Assembly: GCF_003003355.1 (NCBI RefSeq)
Contig: NZ_PVTQ01000001.1
Span: forward strand, 124,001-188,000
DNA from: Donghicola tyrosinivorans
GTDB lineage: Bacteria > Pseudomonadota > Alphaproteobacteria > Rhodobacterales > Rhodobacteraceae
DNA: 64,000 bases
Reading direction: 5' to 3'
The notes below the pieces were generated by a model. It searched no databases and was not told the DNA's origin. It saw only the letters and a list, made by a program, of their open reading frames with translations. Positions 47,105 through 54,675 of this stretch are shown in pieces (within the stretch, counting starts at the first letter, position 1; every line of letters starts with the position of its first letter). Both the position numbers and the translations under genes were made by a program.

Positions 47105-48091
47105 TTACCCCAGCGAGATGCTGGCAGCGCTTTCGGGCAGTTCCTCGTCGAACAGACGCTGGTAGAACTCGGCAACGGTCTGGCGCTCCAGCTCGTCGCA
47201 TTTGTTCAGGAACGACAGGCGGAAGGCATAGCCCACGTTGCGGAAAATCTCGGCGTTCTGGGCCCAGGCAATCACTGTCCGCGGGCTCATGACGGTGCTC
47301 AGATCGCCCGACATAAAGGCTTTGCGGGTCAGGTCCGCCACGGTCACCATGTGCTTGATCTTCTTGCGACCGGCCTCGGTGTTGTAGTGGGGGCACTTCG
47401 ACAGAACGATATTGGTTTCCGCATCAATCGACAGATAGTTCAGTGTCGCGACCAGCGACCAACGGTCCATCTGCGCCTGGTTGATCTGCTGGGTGCCGTG
47501 GTAAAGGCCGGTGGTGTCACCAAGGCCCACGGTGTTCGCGGTGGCGAACAGGCGGAAATAGGGGTGCGGCTTGATGATCTCGTTCTGGTCCAGAAGAGTC
47601 AGTTTGCCGTCGGTCTCCAGAACACGCTGGATCACGAACATTACGTCGGGACGGCCCGCATCGTATTCGTCGAATACGATGGCAGTGTTGGTGCGCAGCG
47701 CCCAAGGCAGGATGCCTTCGTGGAACTCGGTCACCTGCTTGCCGTCTTTCAGCTTGATCGCATCCTTACCGATCAGGTCGATCCGGCTGATGTGGCTGTC
47801 AAGGTTCACACGGACCAGCGGCCAGTTCAGACGGGCAGCGACCTGCTCGATGTGGGTGGATTTACCGGTGCCGTGATAGCCTTGGATCATTACGCGGCGG
47901 TTCTTCTCGAACCCTGCCAGAATGGCCAGCGTGGTGTCAGGGTCGAACTTGTAGGTGCTGTCGGTCTCGGGCACGCGGTCCGAGCCATCGGCGAAGCCGT
48001 GTACGACCATGTCGGTATCGATGCCAAAGACATCACGGACCGAGATCTGCTCGGTCGGTTTCACCATCCCACTGTTTGCACCGTCGGCCAT
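47105..48091 (-). CDS. cobS: Cobaltochelatase subunit CobS
   Basis: AAA+ ATPase subunit of the aerobic cobaltochelatase; with CobT it powers CobN. The 328-residue protein has the Walker A motif [20 protein letters not shown] near residue 66, Walker [16 protein letters not shown], sensor 1 around [20 protein letters not shown], and the arginine-finger region ending in [14 protein letters not shown]. The ATG at 48091 ([11 protein letters not shown]) gives the family start; the frame is open 17 codons further but without similarity. The neighbouring J-domain gene runs in the same direction and ends in its own terminator. Confidence 0.97.
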   Translation of the reverse strand: MADGANSGMVKPTEQISVRDVFGIDTDMVVHGFADGSDRVPETDSTYKFDPDTTLAILAGFEKNRRVMIQGYHGTGKSTHIEQVAARLNWPLVRVNLDSHISRIDLIGKDAIKLKDGKQVTEFHEGILPWALRTNTAIVFDEYDAGRPDVMFVIQRVLETDGKLTLLDQNEIIKPHPYFRLFATANTVGLGDTTGLYHGTQQINQAQMDRWSLVATLNYLSIDAETNIVLSKCPHYNTEAGRKKIKHMVTVADLTRKAFMSGDLSTVMSPRTVIAWAQNAEIFRNVGYAFRLSFLNKCDELERQTVAEFYQRLFDEELPESAASISLG

Positions 48092-48246
48092 AGCCTCACC
48101 CTTCGCTGAAAATTCTCTCTTGCGTGGTGCAACATATCGCAAGGGTCCACAAGGGAAAGTCGAATTTCATGCGGATGGAGCGTTACTTTCATCGGTCTTG
48201 GCGCGGCAAATTGCCAACACGTCCCCTTGAGGCCTGCAGCACAAAC

Positions 48247-48272
48247 GCAAAACGCCGCCTCGAAAGGCGGCG
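48247..48272 (-). terminator. Rho-independent terminator of the J-domain gene
   Basis: An 8-bp stem (CGCCGCCT at 48253-48260 with AGGCGGCG at 48265-48272) and a CGAA loop, which reads TTCG on the minus strand. On that strand TTTTGCGTTTG follows. It separates the J-domain gene from cobS. Confidence 0.85.
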
Positions 48273-48296
48273 CTGATCAGCGTTTAAAAGGGCGGC

Positions 48297-48923
48297 TTAT
48301 TTAAAGCTGCGGCTGTCCTTGATCTGGTCCCATGCCCAAACCACCTCTTGCAGCTTGTCTTCGTCCGAGCGGTCGCCGCCGTTCATGTCAGGGTGCAGAA
48401 CCTTGATCAGAGCCTTATAGGCCTTGCGGATTTCGGCCTTTGTCCAGTGGTCCTTGGCTTCCAGAATCTCGATCGCGCGGCGTTCGGTCGGCGGCAGCTT
48501 GCGGGTGTGGCCGGTGATCGATTTGCCAGGGTTCTTGGTGGCGTTCTCGCCCAGAACCTGATGGGGGTCTTCGATGCCAAGGCGAGCCCATGCGCGGGCC
48601 TCGGGGTCGGTGAACGCTTTGGTTTTGCGTTCCCAAACGCGGTCTTTGGATTGCTGAGCGTTCAGTTCGGCCTCGGTCTGGCCGTCAAAGAAGCTCCATT
48701 GTTGATTGTATTCACGTACGTGGTCTTTACAGAACCACAGGTATTCGTCCAACACGTCGGGTGCCCGGGGCGCGCGGTATTTGCCGGCCTCTTCACAGCC
48801 AGGCTTTTCGCAGACGCGGGTCGAGGTCTCTTGCGCACCAGACATCCCCCGGCGGCCGCGCGGGTTCTTCTTCTTGGCGGAAGACACAGACATATCGAAA
48901 CCAAAGGGGTCATTCTGTTTCAT
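48297..48923 (-). CDS. J-domain protein with a putative N-terminal zinc site
   Basis: A 208-residue cytosolic co-chaperone-like protein. The J domain is at the C-terminus (about residues 148-208): KAEIRKAYKALIKVLHPDMN with the essential HPD at 177-179, which should stimulate a DnaK-type ATPase. The N-terminal half holds VCEKPGCEEAGKYRAPRAP and FCKDHVREYNQQW, giving Cys38, Cys43, Cys65 and His68, a spacing that could bind zinc. This inverted order (J domain last) is unlike DnaJ. It is divergent from bolA and upstream of cobS. A link to cobaltochelatase is suggested only by neighbourhood. Confidence 0.9.
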   Translation of the reverse strand: MKQNDPFGFDMSVSSAKKKNPRGRRGMSGAQETSTRVCEKPGCEEAGKYRAPRAPDVLDEYLWFCKDHVREYNQQWSFFDGQTEAELNAQQSKDRVWERKTKAFTDPEARAWARLGIEDPHQVLGENATKNPGKSITGHTRKLPPTERRAIEILEAKDHWTKAEIRKAYKALIKVLHPDMNGGDRSDEDKLQEVVWAWDQIKDSRSFK

Positions 48924-48997
48924 GGGGCATTCCCTTTTCGACTCGGACGGGTGATTTTAAACCGACTGTCGGCGGATTGAAGAGGTAATCTGAAAAA

Positions 48998-49270
48998 ATG
49001 TCAGGACAATTGGGGCCAGTCGGCCGTGAAATGGAGCAGCGCTTACAAGAGGCTTTCGGCCCGAGAATACTGGAGGTGGTTGACGATAGCGAGAGTCATC
49101 GCGGCCATGGCGGGTATCAGGAAGGCGGCGAAAGCCACTTTAACGTGCGCATTGCCTCGGACCATTTTCAGGGGCTGAGCCGGATCAAGCAGCACCGGAT
49201 GGTGCATGAGGTGTTGGGGCCGGATTTGATCGCGAAAATCCATGCGCTTTCCCTGAACCTGTCAGTTTAA
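48998..49270 (+). CDS. bolA: BolA family protein
   Basis: A 90-residue protein of the BolA family, which binds monothiol glutaredoxins through an Fe-S cluster and in some bacteria acts as a regulator. The fold-defining parts are visible: EMEQRLQEAFGPRILEVVDD, GESHFNVRIASDHFQGLSRI with the conserved His and the class II-type KH-like strand, and RMVHEVLGPDLIAKIHALSL at the end (invariant His in HAL). It starts 74 bases from the divergent J-domain gene. A strong terminator overlaps the end. Confidence 0.94.
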   Translation: MSGQLGPVGREMEQRLQEAFGPRILEVVDDSESHRGHGGYQEGGESHFNVRIASDHFQGLSRIKQHRMVHEVLGPDLIAKIHALSLNLSV

Positions 49271-49304
49271 AAGGGGCCGCCGCGGGGTGCCGCGGCGGCT
49301 TTTC
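49271..49304. terminator. Bidirectional terminator between bolA and the DUF4177 gene
   Basis: A perfect 10-bp GC stem (GCCGCCGCGG at 49276-49285, complement at 49290-49299), loop GGTG, with AAAAGG on the left and TTTTCG on the right, so it can stop both converging transcripts. Confidence 0.9.
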
Positions 49305-49312
49305 GTTCTTGA

Positions 49313-49945
49313 TCAGTCCAATCGGTCCGAGCGCGAGAAGATGCGCTGTGCGCGGCTGAGAAGCACCGAATTGGGGCTGCTTTCCTTGGGCAAAACAGGC
49401 TCGTCCGGTTCAAAGCTGTCTTCTTTTTCAGGCTTTTCAGCGGCTGCTTGCTTTGTCGCAGGAGCCGCAGCTTTCGCGCTGCCAAGCTTGGATCCAGTCG
49501 CCTGAACGCTGGTGATTTTCGTAGCAGCCAGAAGGGTTTCGCCTGCTGCGGTTGCGGCGGCGTCCGATGTGCCTTCGACCTTTTCAGTCGTTGCCGCTGC
49601 GGGCGCGGGGGCCGCTGCGGGCGCGGGGGCCGCTGCGGGCGCGGGGGCCGCTGCGGGCGCGGGGGCCGGTGCGGCTGCCTGTGTGGCAGGCGCTGCCTTG
49701 GTGGCTTCGACGCCGGTGGCACGGCGGAAAACCAAGAGGGTCTGGAATTTGGTTGTGGTGCCGGTGAGGCCCTCGCGGACCTCCATCGGCAGGGTGTCCG
49801 AGCGCTGGTATTCCCAGCCGTCGGCGCCCATGCGGTTCATAAGATCTTCGATTGCGAAGGCGTAACGAGCCTCTGCGCCTTTCACGCCCTGAGCCTTTTG
49901 GCCCTTGGTGGGTGCGGGAATCACGCGATATTCGTACTGAGCCAT
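49313..49945 (-). CDS. DUF4177 domain protein with an Ala/Pro-rich tail
   Basis: A 210-residue protein. Residues 1-75 fit DUF4177 (MAQYEYRVIPAPTKGQKAQG, then LMNRMGADGWEYQRSD and TTTKFQTLLVFRRATG), a small fold of unknown function. The rest is a linker: an Ala/Pro stretch at about residues 87-119 coded by a DNA tandem repeat, then a charged Lys/Glu region and the end SRAQRIFSRSDRLD. No signal peptide or membrane helix. Only the first third is likely to be folded. It faces bolA across the terminator. Confidence 0.83.
   Translation of the reverse strand: MAQYEYRVIPAPTKGQKAQGVKGAEARYAFAIEDLMNRMGADGWEYQRSDTLPMEVREGLTGTTTKFQTLLVFRRATGVEATKAAPATQAAAPAPAPAAAPAPAAAPAPAAAPAPAAATTEKVEGTSDAAATAAGETLLAATKITSVQATGSKLGSAKAAAPATKQAAAEKPEKEDSFEPDEPVLPKESSPNSVLLSRAQRIFSRSDRLD
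49593..49664. repeat. 18-bp tandem repeat inside the DUF4177 gene
   Basis: Four perfect consecutive copies of GCCGCTGCGGGCGCGGGG (plus strand), followed by a partial degenerate copy. On the coding strand each copy adds six residues, giving the repeated Ala-Pro-Ala-Ala-Ala-Pro pattern. Copy number changes keep the frame. Confidence 0.95.
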
Positions 49946-50268
49946 GAGGTCCTTCCTTTCAAAGCCGCAGGGCGCTCTATACGGGTCCGGGCGGCCTCAG
50001 CCAAGGGGGAGAACGTTCGAAAGGTTGTGAACGGCAGGGCCGCGCTGACCGATTGGGCAGAACTGTTAGGCGAATTTTTGCGAAAATCTGGTAAGGCTCT
50101 GAAAAGGCTGAAAATGTAGGGGCCAGAACGCGTATGGCAAACGTATGGCTTTTGTACTGACGTTCGGACCCTTTTGAAGCTGTCGGGATTGTGAGTATTT
50201 ATGTCATGAGGAAGCCGATCAGGGAGGCGCGTTGCCTATCTGCGGTAGGACATGGAGGAGAGGGCAGG
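49946..50268. other. Gap of 323 bases before the tautomerase-like gene
   Basis: Holds the DUF4177 leader on the minus strand and the leader of the next plus-strand gene. It contains one direct repeat, CGTATGGC at 50131-50138 and again at 50142-50149. I see no RNA gene; a 30-codon plus-strand frame ending near 50119 is too short to call. Confidence 0.55.
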
Positions 50269-50589
50269 ATGCCTCAGGCGGATCTATATGTGACGGCGGA
50301 CCAGAACATTCCCGGGGCGGAAATGCTGGCGGCGATCGAGGATGTGATTGCAGGCTTCGACAGCGGCGCGGGGGCCTGTAAGGGGCGGCTGCATGTGATC
50401 GAGGTCTATCACCACAGCCATGTGCTGCTGCGCCTGTCGATGCTGCCCAAGGACTATCGCGACGGGGACTATGCCAAAGAGTTGGGTAAACGTCTGGCCG
50501 AGGCGATCCGTCCTTGCGGGGTCTCGCCCTGTGCGATGGGGGTCAATATCACCTTTGATCTGGTGAATTATACGTCGACACCGCTCTGA
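50269..50589 (+). CDS. Small protein resembling the tautomerase/CHMI superfamily
   Basis: A 106-residue protein starting MPQADLYVTADQNIPGAEML. The Pro directly after the initiator Met is the catalytic residue of tautomerases, and the later part (HVIEVYHHSHVLLRLSML, then DYAKELGKRLAEAIRP) has the strand-helix order of 5-carboxymethyl-2-hydroxymuconate isomerases. I infer membership from this pattern only. The ATG at 50269 has GGAGGA ten bases before it; the frame is open 26 codons earlier, but that part looks like leader. If real, the substrate is unknown. It is monocistronic. Confidence 0.6.
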   Translation: MPQADLYVTADQNIPGAEMLAAIEDVIAGFDSGAGACKGRLHVIEVYHHSHVLLRLSMLPKDYRDGDYAKELGKRLAEAIRPCGVSPCAMGVNITFDLVNYTSTPL

Positions 50590-50690
50590 CGTGGCAGTCC
50601 GGCGCGTGCCGATTTGCGGTAGGCGCCGGAGTTGTTTGGTGTTTTTTTGGAGGTGGCGGCTGACTGAAGCCTAACCTCGCATTTTTCGCG

Positions 50691-51302
50691 CTAGGTACTT
50701 TTTTGCCTGTTTTCGTATTTGGCCCAGAGATCCATGCGACCGGTTTGCCGAGCGTTCGCGAGGAACAGTTTTTTCCGAATGCTCGGCGTTTCGAGGCTGG
50801 AATAAACGCCACCTGAATATTTCGGCCAATCGATCGCCATGCCTAGTTTTACCATCTCGGCTGATAGGTCAGTGCCATCTTGTAGAGAGCATTTTGCAAC
50901 GGTGCGGCCATGCCTGTCGGTGTCTGTAATCTCGGCGCGAATATTTTGACCTTTGCATAGGCGGTGCAAGGCCCATTTCGCCTTCTGTCCATATGGGTGG
51001 TTTAATTCCGGCGCATCAATGCCGAAGAGGCGTATTTGCGTATTATTGATTGTAATCGTGTCACCGTCTGTCACCCAAGCGCGGCCCTTTAGGGTTGGTT
51101 TTGGGGTAGCCTCAACGCGCTGAGTGGCATCGAAGACGGGGCGATCAGCTTCGCCTTGTTCTTTGGATTCTAGGGGTGTTGGTGCCCGCTCCGATGGCTT
51201 GAATCTTGGTGGTGCGGCATCGAATTTTGATGCGTGGGCGCGGCTGATTTTGAGTGCAATAAGCAATGACGCAATAAGGAGACCGAGAAGAATTATGTGC
51301 AT
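50691..51302 (-). CDS. Membrane-anchored thermonuclease-like protein (SNase fold)
   Basis: A 203-residue protein with one N-terminal helix (MHIILLGLLIASLLIALKI) that should anchor or export it, a linker of about 60 residues, and a staphylococcal-nuclease-type domain from residue 72. There, RAWVTDGDTITINNTQIRLF, GIDAPELNHPYGQKAKWALH and DRHGRTVAKCSLQDGTDLSA give the calcium-binding Asp, the catalytic Arg (IRLFGIDAPE) and second Arg (GRTVAKC). The ATG at 51302 has GGAAAG upstream. The gene and its flanks are AT-richer than the surroundings, which may point to acquisition. It likely acts in the periplasm or at the membrane. Confidence 0.88.
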   Translation of the reverse strand: MHIILLGLLIASLLIALKISRAHASKFDAAPPRFKPSERAPTPLESKEQGEADRPVFDATQRVEATPKPTLKGRAWVTDGDTITINNTQIRLFGIDAPELNHPYGQKAKWALHRLCKGQNIRAEITDTDRHGRTVAKCSLQDGTDLSAEMVKLGMAIDWPKYSGGVYSSLETPSIRKKLFLANARQTGRMDLWAKYENRQKST

Positions 51303-51410
51303 TTCGCTTTCCAATTTCAGCGTGTGATTGGCCTTTAATATAATTGGAAAAGATAGAGGGTTCGAATTTATAGCTTCAATGCTTTTTGTATTAATTTTCC
51401 AGAAAATAAC

Positions 51411-51442
51411 AAAGGCCCCCGCAATGGATCGCGGAGGCCTTT
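51411..51442 (-). terminator. Rho-independent terminator of the decarboxylase gene
   Basis: A 12-bp imperfect stem (AAAGGCCCCCGC at 51411-51422 with GCGGAGGCCTTT at 51431-51442, one mismatch), 8-base loop. On the minus strand it is followed by GTTATTTTCTGG. Confidence 0.8.
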
Positions 51443-51464
51443 ATTGTTTCGAATTGTGTGACGT

Positions 51465-53756
51465 TTATTCTGCGACGCAGTCCGCGAAGTATTGCATGAC
51501 GCCGTCTTCGTCGCGCTCTTGTACAAGGCCGTGGATGTCGGTCTCAAAGCCGGGGCATTTGGCGGCGAATTCGCGGTTGAATTGCAGGTACTCGACGATC
51601 TTCTTGTTGAAGACCTCACCCGGGATCAGCAGGGGGATGCCCGGCGGGTAGGGGGTGACCAGCGAGGTGGTGATACGGCCTTCCAACTGGTCGATCGGCA
51701 CGCGCTGGGTGGTACGGCGGGCGATGTGGGCGTAGGCGTCGGCGGGTTTCATCGCCGGTTGCAGGTCGCTCAGGTACATCTCGGTCGAGAGGCGGGCCAC
51801 GTCGTATTTCGAATAGAGCGCATGCACGTGCTGGCACATGTCGCGCAGGCCCATCTGTTCCCAGCGGGGCTGCTTGGCGCAGAACTCGGGCATGATCCGC
51901 CACATGGGCTGGTTCTTGTCGTAGTCGTCCTTGAACTGCTGCAGCGAGGCCACCAGCGTGTTCCAGCGGCCTTTGGTGATGCCGATGGTGAACATGATGA
52001 AGAAGCTGTAGAGGCCGGTTTTCTCGACCACCACGCCGTGCTCGGCCAGATACTTTGACACGATCGAGGCAGGAATGCCGGTGTCTTCAAAGCGGCCGTC
52101 GATGTTGAGGCCGGGGGTGATGATGGTGGCCTTGATCGGGTCCAGCATGTTGAAGCCGCGGGCCATGTCGCCAAAGCCGTGCCAGCTGTCCTCGCCGTCA
52201 CTGTCGTTGACCGCGTCGCTGTCGGTTTTCTTCAACTCCCAGTCTTTGGAGCGGCCGATGCCCTCTTCAGCCAGCTCTTCGGGGCCCCAGACAGTGAACC
52301 ACCAATCGTCATCACCGAATTCCTGATCCACCTTGCGCATGGCGCGGCGGAAATCGAGCGCCTCGTCGATGCTTTCCTCAACCAGCGCGGTGCCGCCCGG
52401 AGGCTCCATCATCGCGGCGGCCACGTCGCAGCTGGCGATGATCGAATACTGGGGCGAGGTCGAGGTGTGCATCAGATACGCCTCGTTGAAGAGGTGCCGG
52501 TCCAGCTTGGTGTCTTCGGCGTCCTGCACCAATACGTGGCTGGCTTGGCTGATACCGGCAAGCAGCTTGTGCACCGACTGGGTGGCGTAGGTCACTGAAT
52601 GCTTGGTGCGGTCCCGTTTGCGGCCCATCGCGTGATAGGTGCCGTAGAAGGGGTGGAAGGCGGCGTGGGGCAGCCATGCCTCATCAAAGTGCAGGTTGTC
52701 CACGTAACCATCCAGCATGCTCTTGATGGTTTCGGTGTTGTAGAGCACCCCGTCGTAGGTGGACTGGGTGAGGGTCATGATGCGGGGCTTCACGGTCTCG
52801 GGGTCCACGCCTTCCAGCAGGGGGTTGGCGCGGATTTTGGCCTTGATGGTTTCAGGCTCGAATTCCGATTTGTGGATCGGGCCGATGATGCCCCAGTGGT
52901 TGCGTGTGGGCTTCATGAACACAGGGATCGCACCAGTCATGATGATCGAGTGCAGGATCGACTTGTGACAGTTGCGGTCCACCACAACCACATCACCGGG
53001 GGCGACGGTGTGGTGCCAGACCATCTTGTTGCTGGTCGAGGTGCCGTTGGTCACAAAGAAGCAGTGATCGGCGTTGAAAATCCGCGCCGCGTTCCGCTCG
53101 GACGCGCCAATTGCGCCGTTGTGGTCCAAGAGCTGGCCCAGTTCCTCGACCGCGTTACACACGTCGGCGCGCAGCATGTTCTCACCGTAGAACTGGTGGT
53201 ACATCTGGCCGATGGGCGATTTCAGGAAGGCCACCCCGCCCGAGTGACCGGGGCAGTGCCATGAATACGAGCCGTCCTCGGCGTAGTCCAGAAGCTCGCG
53301 GAAGAAGGGGGGCTGGATCGCCTCAAGGTAGCTTTTCGCCTCGCGGATGATGTGGCGGGCGACGAACTCGGGCGTGTCTTCATACATGTGGATGAAGCCG
53401 TGCAGTTCCTTGAGGATGTCGTTCGGCAGATGGCGCGAGGTTTTGGTCTCGCCATAGATATAGATCGGCACATCGGCGTTCTTCCAGCGCACCTCTTCGA
53501 TGAAGTTGCGGATGTTCAGAACGGCGGGGTCCAGATCGGGGCCGGGGGTGAATTCCTCGTCGTCGATCGACAGCACAAAGGCGCTGGCCCGCGACTGCTG
53601 CTGTGCAAACTGGCTAAGGTCCCCGTAACTGGTGGCGCCCAGAACCTCGAAACCCTCTTCCTCGATGGCCTTGGCCAGAGCGCGGATCGAGGAACCGGAG
53701 GAGTTCTCGGAGCGGAAGTCTTCGTCGATGATGACGATGGGGAAACGGAATTTCAT
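51465..53756 (-). CDS. Group III basic amino acid decarboxylase (Orn/Lys/Arg)
   Basis: PLP enzyme that removes CO2 from arginine, lysine or ornithine. The 763-residue protein has the full family layout: N-terminal wing domain (residues 1-115, FPIVIIDEDFRSENSSGSS), large PLP domain with SWHCPGHSGGVAFLKSPIGQ, VTNGTSTSNKMVWHHTVAPG, HFDEAWLPHAAFHPFYG and the PLP lysine in TQSVHKLLAGISQASHV, and C-terminal domain (about 610-755). An acidic insertion (KKTDSDAVNDSDGEDSWHGF) lies before the C-terminal domain. I start at ATG 53756 with AAGAGAG upstream; a GTG five codons earlier is possible. The substrate cannot be decided between the three; no cognate antiporter is adjacent. Polyamine or acid-resistance roles are the family options. 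Confidence 0.93.
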   Translation of the reverse strand: MKFRFPIVIIDEDFRSENSSGSSIRALAKAIEEEGFEVLGATSYGDLSQFAQQQSRASAFVLSIDDEEFTPGPDLDPAVLNIRNFIEEVRWKNADVPIYIYGETKTSRHLPNDILKELHGFIHMYEDTPEFVARHIIREAKSYLEAIQPPFFRELLDYAEDGSYSWHCPGHSGGVAFLKSPIGQMYHQFYGENMLRADVCNAVEELGQLLDHNGAIGASERNAARIFNADHCFFVTNGTSTSNKMVWHHTVAPGDVVVVDRNCHKSILHSIIMTGAIPVFMKPTRNHWGIIGPIHKSEFEPETIKAKIRANPLLEGVDPETVKPRIMTLTQSTYDGVLYNTETIKSMLDGYVDNLHFDEAWLPHAAFHPFYGTYHAMGRKRDRTKHSVTYATQSVHKLLAGISQASHVLVQDAEDTKLDRHLFNEAYLMHTSTSPQYSIIASCDVAAAMMEPPGGTALVEESIDEALDFRRAMRKVDQEFGDDDWWFTVWGPEELAEEGIGRSKDWELKKTDSDAVNDSDGEDSWHGFGDMARGFNMLDPIKATIITPGLNIDGRFEDTGIPASIVSKYLAEHGVVVEKTGLYSFFIMFTIGITKGRWNTLVASLQQFKDDYDKNQPMWRIMPEFCAKQPRWEQMGLRDMCQHVHALYSKYDVARLSTEMYLSDLQPAMKPADAYAHIARRTTQRVPIDQLEGRITTSLVTPYPPGIPLLIPGEVFNKKIVEYLQFNREFAAKCPGFETDIHGLVQERDEDGVMQYFADCVAE

Positions 53757-53985
53757 GGAAACTCTCTTCACGAATGGCGGCGGATTGGCCGCGGGCGGAT
53801 TTGTGTCAGCGCTGGGCGCACTGGCGGGATTCGTTATGCTCAGCTTTTGATGTTGGGCGCGGTAAGGTCAAGGGTTGAGCGGGCAGAACGCGTAATTGCC
53901 CTTACCGTGTCGCCGTTTGGAGTGCTTGCGCGGGCCGGTAGATGGCGCATAGTTCAAAGAAAGAACGGCAAGGCGGGGGCCAAGC

Positions 53986-54675
53986 ATGCTGATCCGAACG
54001 GGAGGCGCGCGCACCGAAACACTGGACCTGTCCTTGGCGGGGCTGCTGTCGACCATTGCAGGGGCGCTGAACGCCGTGGGCTTTCTGGTTGCCGGAACGT
54101 TTACCGCGAATATGACCGGCAACATCTCGGCCATGGCGGATACTTTGGTGGTGGGACAGGTGGCGTTGGCCCTGTCCTTCGCCGGTCTGGTGGCGGCCTT
54201 TATCACCGGCGCGGTCTGTGCAGGCATCGCCGTACATCAAGGCGAGCGTCGGGGCCATCGGGCGATCTATGCGTGGGTGATCTGCGCACAGGCGCTGATG
54301 CTGCTGGCGCTGGGCGCGATGCAACTGCGTGGCGGCATGGATCAGGCGCATCTGGTGGTGTCGCTGAGCTTTTTGATGGGGCTACAGAACGCAGTGACGA
54401 CGATGATCTCAAAGGCGCGGGTGCGCACGACCCATGTGTCGGGCATGGCCACCGATCTGGGGATCGAGCTATCGGCCATGACCATCGCAGGCGAGACCCG
54501 CCGCGAGGCGCTGCCCAAGCTGAAACTACATGCGCTGTCCCTGCTGTGTTTCGCCTTGGGCGGGATCGGCGGCACGTTGTTTTACGGAGTGGTCGGCGGC
54601 TGGCTGTTTATTGTCGCCGCAGCGGTGCTGCTGGCCTTGGCCCTGTCCGAGATCTGGCTGGCGCGGCGGGGGTAG
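53986..54675 (+). CDS. DUF1275 (YoaK) family membrane protein
   Basis: A 229-residue protein with about six helices: SLAGLLSTIAGALNAVGFLV at the start, then the conserved FTANMTGNISAMADTLVVGQ, further helices around residues 67-85 and 95-115, LVVSLSFLMGLQNAVTTMIS with RVRTTHVSGMATDLGIELSA (the family signature), and a C-terminal pair. This is DUF1275, an inner-membrane family of unknown function. The last 68 bases overlap the end of the opposing AT-rich gene. No ribosome binding site is obvious. Confidence 0.88.
   Translation: MLIRTGGARTETLDLSLAGLLSTIAGALNAVGFLVAGTFTANMTGNISAMADTLVVGQVALALSFAGLVAAFITGAVCAGIAVHQGERRGHRAIYAWVICAQALMLLALGAMQLRGGMDQAHLVVSLSFLMGLQNAVTTMISKARVRTTHVSGMATDLGIELSAMTIAGETRREALPKLKLHALSLLCFALGGIGGTLFYGVVGGWLFIVAAAVLLALALSEIWLARRG

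Noticed and set aside
49976-50119. Short plus-strand frame ending KALKRLKM before the tautomerase-like gene
   Set aside because: About 30 codons, no ribosome binding site and no conservation that I can judge.
53772-53985. Possible speF-type RNA upstream of the decarboxylase
   Set aside because: That RNA is tied to the shorter group IV enzymes and I could not find a convincing conserved structure here.
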